Of a DNA stretch of 5,168 nt, positions 1 to 5,168 are shown piece by piece (within the stretch, counting starts at the first letter, position 1; each line of letters begins with the position of its first letter). The notes beneath the pieces are model-generated. The model searched no databases. It saw only the letters and a program-made list of their open reading frames with translations, and had not been told where the DNA came from. Origin of the DNA: Syntrophus sp. (in: bacteria) (GTDB taxonomy: Bacteria > Desulfobacterota > Syntrophia > Syntrophales > UBA8958); NCBI GenBank assembly GCA_003451635.1, contig DMAT01000344.1, positions 1-5,168 on the forward strand, written 5' to 3'. The position numbers and the translations under genes were made by a program.

Positions 1-1145
1 CCGCCGATGATACCGCCGACGTGGATGGCTTTTCCCGTTATTACGGTTACGTCGATATTTCCTTTGTTATAGATATAGCCTGTCTCGGCGTTTTTAGGTT
101 TTCCTACAAATTTCGGAAAGGTCATTCCATATCCCAGCACACCGCCGATATATGCGTTTTTGATATCGCCGGTGGCGGTAAGGATCACTTTGCCTGCATT
201 ATAAAGGTCCGCAGATTCGCTGATACTAAGCTCGTCGGCTTGAACACCGGCGATACCGCCGATGTTCAGGTCTTCGCCGGAGGCTTTGACGGTAATAGTG
301 CCGGTGTTATAGCAGCGGGAGATTTTTTTGTGTGGTTTCGCGCACACACCGCCGACCACCAGCGATCCCGGTCTGGTAATACGCTGACGGTTTTTCGCAC
401 GGGCATTGAGAATATTTCCTTCAAATACAATGGTGCCGCGGTGATGGGAATTGGATATCCAGTTGCCCCCGGCCGCCAGACCGCCCACATCCGTATCTCC
501 TTCTCCTTTCACCGTAATTGTCGCCTCGCTGAAACAGTTATCCATCACATCCACTTCAATGGCAATTGCCGCCGCGGACACTCTGTACAGGTAATCTTTT
601 CTTATGCTGTTATAGGCGATGATTGATCTTTTGCCGATGCCGAGATTCTTTATTACCGAGGCGCCGCCAAAAAGGGCCAGAGACATTTCCACCGTGCCGG
701 AAGCATCATCGAAGGTCGGCTCGGTTGTCTTATCGGTGATACGCAAATTGTCGATCACATGCCCACCCCCGTCAAAACTTACCCATGTGCCCGTTATGGT
801 AGGAAACTCAAATTTTGAACCGTTCATGTCAAGGTCCGCGGCGAGTTTCACAAAATTGCCCTTAAACGACCATGTAAGTCCCTTGAGACCGGTTTCCTTG
901 CCGAATGCGTCCAGATCCTCATTACCTTTTGCGAGCCAGGCAAAATAAGCCAGCTTCCCCGCGGTATCGATGATGAACGGATTGCTCTCGCTGTTCGTTT
1001 TCGTTGGATCAAGAAGTTTGAACGGGTATTTCTTTCCATCCCATTTTTTTCCGTCGGCAGCGACAACAGGGGAAACGCTGATAAGAAGTAGCGCAAATAG
1101 AGCGCCAAGGAATACTGCACAGGGTCGTAATATGGAATGTTTCAT
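1..1145 (-). CDS. Exported GLUG-repeat (beta-helix-like) surface protein, 3' part beyond the window
   Basis: The frame is open from an ATG at 1145 to the window edge, giving 381 codons and no stop, so the C-terminus is missing. Residues 1-30 form a signal peptide: a basic start (MKHSILR), a hydrophobic core, and VVAA before DGKK, with probable cleavage after A29 or A30. Residues 55-134 resemble the module often preceding GLUG repeats: NPFIID, then LAADLDMNG, then FDGGGHVIDNL. Glycine signatures of the GLUG type follow at residues 220 (VGGL), 264 (VGGV), 295 (IGGI), 333 (IGGV) and 376 (VGGI), spaced 31-44 residues apart. Linkers such as YNTGTITV and YNKGNIDV look like beta-solenoid rungs. Such proteins are usually secreted or cell-surface adhesin-like, but the function here is unknown and no catalytic motif is visible. 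The start is supported by GGAG seven bases upstream and by the signal peptide beginning there. It follows the transporter gene by 71 bp on the same strand. The long plus-strand frame over this gene is a shadow. Confidence 0.85.
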   Translation of the reverse strand, partial: MKHSILRPCAVFLGALFALLLISVSPVVAADGKKWDGKKYPFKLLDPTKTNSESNPFIIDTAGKLAYFAWLAKGNEDLDAFGKETGLKGLTWSFKGNFVKLAADLDMNGSKFEFPTITGTWVSFDGGGHVIDNLRITDKTTEPTFDDASGTVEMSLALFGGASVIKNLGIGKRSIIAYNSIRKDYLYRVSAAAIAIEVDVMDNCFSEATITVKGEGDTDVGGLAAGGNWISNSHHRGTIVFEGNILNARAKNRQRITRPGSLVVGGVCAKPHKKISRCYNTGTITVKASGEDLNIGGIAGVQADELSISESADLYNAGKVILTATGDIKNAYIGGVLGYGMTFPKFVGKPKNAETGYIYNKGNIDVTVITGKAIHVGGIIG

Positions 1146-1152
1146 TAATGAT

Positions 1153-1156
1153 CTCC
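1153..1156 (-). promoter_or_regulatory. Ribosome binding site of the GLUG-repeat gene
   Basis: GGAG on the minus strand lies seven bases before the ATG at 1145 and fixes that start. It sits in the 8-nt loop of a possible short hairpin (ATGAT at 1161-1165 with ATCAT at 1148-1152). Five mostly A-T pairs make a weak structure, so I give it no regulatory meaning. The rest of the 71-bp gap (1146-1216) contains TTGACA- and TTGACG-like boxes (1210-1215, 1202-1207), but no convincing -10 at the right distance. No terminator is seen, which favours read-through from the transporter gene. Confidence 0.6.
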
Positions 1157-1216
1157 AATTATCATGAATCGGTTGAAAAGGTTCGCTGGACAGCACCGCC
1201 TCGTCAAATTGTCAAA

Positions 1217-2821
1217 CTATTTGGCCTTCTCGTTTTCCGACTGCATAAGGCTAATCAGACGATTAAGCAGCCAGATGATCTTTTCCATCATCACTGTCAG
1301 GTCCAGCAGGCATCCTTTGTCATTTGCCGCAGCGAGCTTGTCGCTGTCCATATACGCCTTGCGTAGCTGTTCCATCGTCGGGCCATTGCTGTAACTGAGG
1401 TCCTGGAGCATCCGTACCTGCTCCGGAGCGTTTGTTCTTTCCGTATCGGCGGCAAAGTTCAGCAGGAAGTCTATCGATTCCAGGCAAGCACCCGAAAGCT
1501 CCTTCAGGGAAGGATATGTCCTCGCCTGCATGATGATTTTCGCACCTGCAGCGGTACTGTCGGCAAGTTGATCAAGCAAAGCCTGACGTGTCTGAAAATA
1601 GGCATGATTCTTCGCCGTCTGGGGTTGCATCCGCATGGCTGCAACCGTTGCCGTCGACTCCGCTACCTCGCTCGAGAGGGATTTGAAGGCAACATGACGG
1701 GAGGCGAGGTCAATACCATCATAATCTTCTCTTGCCGTAGAGACAAATGCCGCGATCTGTTCCAATTCGCGCGTCTGTTCCAGTCGGATCAGTTCCAGGC
1801 CCGTGTCCGGGTCCTCGGGTTGAAATTCCGATAGATATTTGGGATGGGACAGGTCCTCTTCTTCCGATGGCGGGAGAGATATTGCCAGCCATCGGGTCAG
1901 CGGTCCATTAATTGTGATAAAAAAGATTGCCGATGTCATATTGAACAGCAGGAACACCCAGGCTGCCTGATCGTCCAGGTCCGGAATGAACGAATTCAGC
2001 AGGGCCATTACAAGGGGAACGTGCAAATAGACCTCTATGTAATAGAGCAGAATAAAAACCACCGCCCCAAAGACATTGAACATGTTTACAAAGCGTACAA
2101 GCTGTCGCGACGTGCCGCGAAACGCCTGTCCGATCATCACCTTGAATATGGTCGAACCGATCGCTGCGCCATACATGAACAGGAATGCCTGCGGACCCGT
2201 CAGGATACCTTCCCTCGCCAAGCCTATTGCCACCAGTGCCACGGCCGTTGATGACTGGGCTATGAATCCCAGCGTCATGCCTGCCATGATCGACAGCAAG
2301 GAATAATCACGGCTAAATGCCATTGCCCCGGTAAACCAGGCCTCCTGCCGCAACGGTTTAACCCCGGCAACCATCATCTCGATTCCGAAGAAAATCAGCC
2401 CCAGGCCCAGTCCGATGAGGAAATACGTCCGGTATCTCTCATCTTTTGTCAGATACATCGCGATTCCGCACAGGCCGACAAGGAACATTACGCCTACGGT
2501 AATATCCAGGGAGACGATAAAGACGAGGACACAATTCCCGACGCTGAAGCCATTCAGGATAGTGATCGCCTGCGAGACTGTGATCATCCCGGCGCTGATC
2601 AGGCTGGCCAAGATTACCAGCGCCGCCGAGGTGCTCTGCATAACTGCCCCGGACCCCAGGCCAAAGGCCAGGGCACGTGCCCGCGATGAGACAAACTGGG
2701 TTGCCAGCATCCGGAACTGCCTGCTGCCCACCTGCTTGAGACCGGAAGAGAGCATTTGAACGCCTGTGAACATCAAACCCAGGCCAAGAAGAATTTTACC
2801 GATTACTTCGATGATAATCAC
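1217..2821 (-). CDS. Na+/phosphate cotransporter (Na/Pi-II family) with PhoU-like C-terminal domain
   Basis: A complete 534-residue inner-membrane protein, expected to couple Na+ entry to inorganic phosphate or another anion. Residues 1-310 hold about eight hydrophobic segments in two related halves. The hallmark glutamine-serine motifs are QSTSA (62-66) and QSSTA (179-183). The second half keeps a GAAIGST motif (208-214), close to the family's GANIGTT, while the first half has the divergent GFSVGNC (91-97). Asn-containing helices VNMFNVFGA (about 235-243) and LLFNMTSAIFF (281-291) also fit the family. Residues 320-534 are soluble, charged and helical, like the PhoU-type domain of bacterial members, and the length is typical. 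The start is GTG at 2821: an in-frame TAA lies six codons upstream, the next Met is residue 17, and starting there would cut into the first helix. No good Shine-Dalgarno precedes the GTG. Transcription probably starts from the divergent promoter at 2873-2901. Substrate identity is inferred from the family, since some members transport other anions or have only a regulatory role. Confidence 0.93.
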   Translation of the reverse strand: MIIIEVIGKILLGLGLMFTGVQMLSSGLKQVGSRQFRMLATQFVSSRARALAFGLGSGAVMQSTSAALVILASLISAGMITVSQAITILNGFSVGNCVLVFIVSLDITVGVMFLVGLCGIAMYLTKDERYRTYFLIGLGLGLIFFGIEMMVAGVKPLRQEAWFTGAMAFSRDYSLLSIMAGMTLGFIAQSSTAVALVAIGLAREGILTGPQAFLFMYGAAIGSTIFKVMIGQAFRGTSRQLVRFVNMFNVFGAVVFILLYYIEVYLHVPLVMALLNSFIPDLDDQAAWVFLLFNMTSAIFFITINGPLTRWLAISLPPSEEEDLSHPKYLSEFQPEDPDTGLELIRLEQTRELEQIAAFVSTAREDYDGIDLASRHVAFKSLSSEVAESTATVAAMRMQPQTAKNHAYFQTRQALLDQLADSTAAGAKIIMQARTYPSLKELSGACLESIDFLLNFAADTERTNAPEQVRMLQDLSYSNGPTMEQLRKAYMDSDKLAAANDKGCLLDLTVMMEKIIWLLNRLISLMQSENEKAK

Positions 2822-2872
2822 CCCAAATTTTCGGGCTTATTGCCTTTCAGACTTTTCCTTGCCGTGTCGAAA

Positions 2873-2901
2873 AATATAAGCAAAAAAGCATCGCATGTCA
2901 A
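2873..2901 (-). promoter_or_regulatory. Sigma70 promoter for the Na/Pi transporter gene
   Basis: Read on the minus strand: -35 TTGACA (2896-2901), exactly 17 bp, then -10 TATATT (2873-2878). The -35 is perfect and the -10 differs from TATAAT at one base. Transcription should begin near 2866, giving a leader of about 45 nt before the GTG start. No terminator-like hairpin or known riboswitch fold is seen in that leader, and no convincing Pho box was recognised. Confidence 0.75.
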
Positions 2902-2938
2902 AAGAATAATATCTTTTTTCCCGGAAATTATTTTGACA
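2896..2938. repeat. Mirror-image TGTCAAAA/TTTTGACA pair holding both -35 boxes
   Basis: TGTCAAAA (2896-2903) and TTTTGACA (2931-2938) are perfect 8-bp inverted copies separated by 27 bp, centred near 2917. Six bases of each arm are the -35 element of one of the two divergent promoters, so only the two extra bases per arm go beyond what the promoters explain. The spacer is AT-rich with a CCCGG patch. The arrangement could simply be two strong promoters back to back, or a site where one regulator controls both genes. Confidence 0.5.
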
Positions 2939-2961
2939 GGAAGAGCGAATCTATCTATACT
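2933..2961 (+). promoter_or_regulatory. Sigma70 promoter for vgrG
   Basis: -35 TTGACA (2933-2938), exactly 17 bp, then -10 TATACT (2956-2961). This is near-consensus and points at vgrG. Transcription should start around A2968 after a run of six C, giving a leader of about 79 nt. The gene therefore seems to have its own strong housekeeping-type promoter and does not appear to need sigma54: no GG-N10-GC element was noticed. Confidence 0.78.
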
Positions 2962-2988
2962 CCCCCCACAAAGAAATGCATGATCACG

Positions 2989-3029
2989 GACTGGTCAGGG
3001 AAGGGTTACAAACAGTTCTCTGACCAGTC
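2989..3029 (+). promoter_or_regulatory. Strong hairpin in the vgrG 5' leader
   Basis: The left arm, 2989-3002 (GACTGGTCAGGGAA), pairs with the right arm, 3016-3029 (TTCTCTGACCAGTC), over 14 pairs including one G-U, with a 13-nt loop (3003-3015). The outer ten pairs are perfect. The stem ends five bases before the Shine-Dalgarno AGGAGG, so that site stays outside the hairpin. No U-run follows, so it is not an intrinsic terminator. It could stabilise the mRNA 5' end, keep the ribosome site single-stranded, bind a protein or small RNA, or act at DNA level as an operator. The role is unknown. Confidence 0.6.
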
Positions 3030-3034
3030 TCCAA

Positions 3035-3040
3035 AGGAGG
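3035..3040 (+). promoter_or_regulatory. Consensus Shine-Dalgarno of vgrG
   Basis: AGGAGG, preceded by AA, stands six bases before the ATG at 3047. This near-perfect site decides the vgrG start and predicts efficient translation if the upstream hairpin does not interfere. Confidence 0.85.
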
Positions 3041-3046
3041 ACAATA

Positions 3047-5168
3047 ATGAATTACTTTACGGCTAAAAAATTCTCTTTTATTTCAAAGACCCTGCCTCAA
3101 GACACCTTTGGAGTGATAAGCATGAAAGGTTCGGAGGGGATATCCAAACCCTACGAATTTGAGATTATGCTTGTTTCGGACAATCTCGAAATAGATTTCG
3201 ATGTGATCATGCAAAACACGGCCAAGCTCGTATTCCATCGGGAAACAGGGGACGATGCGATTTACAACGGCATCATTACCCATTTCGAGCACGTCCATGC
3301 GATCGGAGAATATGCCTTTTATCGGGCCTATCTTGTCCCTCGCCTCTGGTGGCTGTCCATTACCAAGCATAACCAGATCATCCTCGATAAATCCCTGCCG
3401 GAGTTTGCCCAGATGGTGCTTATCGACGGCGGCCTCACGCCGAATGATTTTGAATTTCGCCTCCAGGGCGCCTATGACCCCATTGAATACGTATGTCAGT
3501 ACAATGAAAGCCACCTGAACTTTCTCTCCCGCTGGCTGGAACGGGAGGGCATCTACTATTATTTCGACCAGACGGAAGGCGGCGAAAAGGTGATCTTCAC
3601 GGACACACGCCTGGCCCACACCGACCTCGCTGCAGGCAAGGTTCTCACCTATTCGCCCCCTTCGGGACTTGAAGCCCTGCGCGCCGCAGAAGTGGTGGCA
3701 TCCTTTCATTGCCGCCGGAGCCTGATGCCGGAGAAGGTGTTTCTGAAGGATTACAACTATCGAAAGCCTTCCCTGGAAATGAGCGGTGAGGCGAATGTGG
3801 ATACGAAGGGGCGGGGCACGGTCTTCTTTTACAACGAGCATATCAAAACACCGGAAGAGGGAAAGCGCCTTGCCAAGATCAGGGCCGAGAGCATTCTTTG
3901 CCGTCGGGAAGTATATCTTGGCGAAGGGTCTGTTCCGTTTATGCTGCCCGGCTTTACCTTTACCCTCGAAAGTCACTACCGGAAAGGCGTCAACCAGAAT
4001 TATCTGATTACGGATATCGATCATGAAGGCAATCAGACCGGCTATCTGTTGTCAGGTATCAGCGTGGGCGGGGGCGGTGATGAAGAAAATAAAGTCAATT
4101 ACCGCAACTATTTCACCGCCATCCCCGGGTCCGTCCAGTTCCGGCCCGAGGCGAAGGCGGAAAAACCGAAAATTTCCGGCACGATCTCGGGTATGATCGA
4201 TGCGGCGGGGAGCGGTCAATACGCAGAGCTTGATCCCCAGGGCCGGTACAAGATCATCTTTCCCTTTGATCTTTCCGGCCGGAGCGGCGGGAAGGCCTCA
4301 AACTGGGTAAGGATGGCTCAGCCTTATGTCGGCTCCGATCACGGCATGCATTTCCCCCTCCACAAAGGAACGGAGGTGCTGATTACCTTCATCGACGGCG
4401 ATCCCGAACGGCCTATTACTGCCGGCGCGGTACCGAATCCCGAGACTCCGAGCGTCGTCAGCGGCGATAATCAGTCCATGGCGGGTATCCATACGGCCGG
4501 CAAGAACAAGATTGCCATCGAGGATCAGGCGGGGAGTGAACGCATCCTCCTCCATTCACCGAATCAGGGCAGCTTCATCCGCATCGGGGCCCCCAACGAC
4601 CCGCCGCCCTGGCCGGATGACTATTCTTCGAATCCGGACAACACCGACTACGGATTTAATTTTAATACGGCGGCGCAATTGGATATTACCGCGGGCACGT
4701 CAAATGAGATTATCTTAGGGGAAGCGACGTCGACGGTGGTCGGGGCGGAGATCTCCACGACCCTCGGCTTGACCATTTACCTCTACCTGCTTGGCTATTG
4801 TGATGTTAAGTTTCCCGAAAGCTGGGACTTCTCGCCGGAAACACATGAAATGAAAGGTCTGAAAACAGAGATCCATGGTATAAAAAACAGTATCGAAACA
4901 ACGAGTAATGCTATTCTTGCTGAGGCCAACCAGATAGCCGCCACGGAACTCAAGGTTGCCAACCTGAAAACGGCGGTTGATGATCAAAAGGTTCAAGTGG
5001 TGGCGGATTATACGAAAGCCATCGCAGCTAAGACCGAAGCCCTTGCTACCGTAGCGCAAGTGGCAGCCTCGGAGGAAAAGGCCATCGCCGAATCGACCAA
5101 GGCCATTGCCGCCTCGACGAAGGCCCTGGGTGAGCGGATCGATGTAATAGGGCAAGACACCAAAACCG
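3047..5168 (+). CDS. vgrG: Type VI secretion system tip protein VgrG (TssI), C-terminus beyond the window
   Basis: VgrG trimers form the spike on the Hcp tube that the contractile T6SS drives into target cells, carrying effectors fused or bound to the tip. The frame is open for 707 codons without a stop. Residues 1 to about 350 are the gp27-like base, with family hallmarks YRAYLVPRLWWL (92-103) and the stretch 152-173, which includes FLSRWLEREGIYYYF. Residues about 376-465 are the gp5 OB fold, including DPQGRYKIIFPF and NWVRMAQP, and ending in DGDPERPITAGAVPNP. A typical post-OB segment follows, including ERILLHSPNQ. Residues 548-574 have glycines every eight residues (550, 558, 566, 574), like the gp5 beta-needle. 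From about 600 to the edge the protein is Ala/Lys/Glu/Thr-rich and predicted helical coiled coil, unlike a minimal VgrG. No enzymatic domain is visible so far; one could lie past the edge. It has its own promoter, leader hairpin and ribosome site. The 313-codon minus-strand frame inside it (3083-4024) is a shadow. Confidence 0.95.
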   Translation, partial: MNYFTAKKFSFISKTLPQDTFGVISMKGSEGISKPYEFEIMLVSDNLEIDFDVIMQNTAKLVFHRETGDDAIYNGIITHFEHVHAIGEYAFYRAYLVPRLWWLSITKHNQIILDKSLPEFAQMVLIDGGLTPNDFEFRLQGAYDPIEYVCQYNESHLNFLSRWLEREGIYYYFDQTEGGEKVIFTDTRLAHTDLAAGKVLTYSPPSGLEALRAAEVVASFHCRRSLMPEKVFLKDYNYRKPSLEMSGEANVDTKGRGTVFFYNEHIKTPEEGKRLAKIRAESILCRREVYLGEGSVPFMLPGFTFTLESHYRKGVNQNYLITDIDHEGNQTGYLLSGISVGGGGDEENKVNYRNYFTAIPGSVQFRPEAKAEKPKISGTISGMIDAAGSGQYAELDPQGRYKIIFPFDLSGRSGGKASNWVRMAQPYVGSDHGMHFPLHKGTEVLITFIDGDPERPITAGAVPNPETPSVVSGDNQSMAGIHTAGKNKIAIEDQAGSERILLHSPNQGSFIRIGAPNDPPPWPDDYSSNPDNTDYGFNFNTAAQLDITAGTSNEIILGEATSTVVGAEISTTLGLTIYLYLLGYCDVKFPESWDFSPETHEMKGLKTEIHGIKNSIETTSNAILAEANQIAATELKVANLKTAVDDQKVQVVADYTKAIAAKTEALATVAQVAASEEKAIAESTKAIAASTKALGERIDVIGQDTKT
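5078..5140 (+). repeat. 21-nt in-frame repeats coding heptads in the VgrG tail
   Basis: Three consecutive 21-nt units start at 5078, 5099 and 5120 and encode KAIAEST, KAIAAST and the diverged KALGERI (residues 678-698). A related unit, KAIAAKT, begins at residue 657, exactly three heptads earlier. The seven-residue period with Ala/Ile/Leu at inner positions fits a coiled coil that grew by repeat duplication. Copy number may vary between strains. Confidence 0.6.

Noticed and set aside
21..626. 201-codon plus-strand frame at the left edge
   Set aside because: It is antisense to the GLUG-repeat gene, whose frame has a signal peptide and repeats. The Gly/Ala-rich translation is the complement of the GLUG codons.
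1145..1165. Six-codon minus-strand leader ORF (MIIGDH) whose TAA overlaps the GLUG-gene ATG as TAATG
   Set aside because: It has no ribosome site of its own, and an ORF this short is easily due to chance. It shows no amino-acid bias typical of an attenuator peptide.
1202..1215. TTGACA/TTGACG boxes between the transporter and the GLUG gene as a promoter
   Set aside because: No acceptable -10 lies 16-18 bp downstream of either box, so an independent promoter is not supported.
2989..3029. Hairpin as an intrinsic terminator, or as a FadR/GntR-type operator because of TGGTC/GACCA
   Set aside because: No U-run follows and a Shine-Dalgarno comes right after, so it is not a terminator. The TGGTC and GACCA halves are too far apart for the compact FadR-type site.
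3083..4024. 313-codon open frame on the minus strand inside vgrG
   Set aside because: It is antisense to the well-supported gp27-like region of VgrG, its translation shows no recognisable domain, and it has no ribosome site of note. It is a shadow of the GC-biased codons of vgrG.
4763..4801. Hydrophobic VgrG segment at residues 573-585 as a transmembrane helix
   Set aside because: It is only about 13 residues long, contains three Tyr and two Gly, and continues the beta-needle pattern. A short beta strand or buried hinge is more likely.

Overview
The window carries three protein genes and one compact divergent control region. It suggests a Gram-negative bacterium with a roughly 50% GC genome: one gene is a type VI secretion spike protein (VgrG), and another encodes an exported beta-repeat surface-type protein. 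The style of the VgrG, with a coiled-coil tail, would fit a Desulfobacterota/Deltaproteobacteria-like lineage, but that placement is only an inference. No rRNA, tRNA, CRISPR array, transposase or integrase is visible.

Left part (1-1145, minus strand): the N-terminal 381 residues of an exported protein with a clear signal peptide, a conserved N-terminal module and at least five GLUG-like glycine repeats. The gene runs off the left edge. It lies 71 bp downstream of, and on the same strand as, the next gene, so the two may be co-transcribed.

Middle (1217-2821, minus strand): a complete 534-residue Na+/phosphate cotransporter family protein. It has two inverted-repeat membrane halves (QSTSA and QSSTA signatures) and a helical PhoU-like C-terminal domain. 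Its glycine signature in the first half is unusual.

Control region (2822-3046): two near-consensus sigma70 promoters point away from each other, TTGACA-17-TATATT toward the transporter and TTGACA-17-TATACT toward vgrG. Their -35 boxes form a mirror-image TGTCAAAA/TTTTGACA pair around an AT-rich centre. The vgrG leader (about 79 nt) then holds a strong 14-bp hairpin just before a very good Shine-Dalgarno sequence.

Right part (3047-5168, plus strand): vgrG, open at the right edge after 707 codons. It has the gp27-like base, the gp5 OB fold, a short octad beta-needle stretch and a long Ala/Lys/Glu-rich coiled-coil extension with in-frame 21-nt repeats. Any cargo effector, adaptor or immunity genes would be expected just beyond the window. 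No other T6SS core gene is in view. No functional link among the three genes can be shown from sequence, beyond the shared divergent promoter region.
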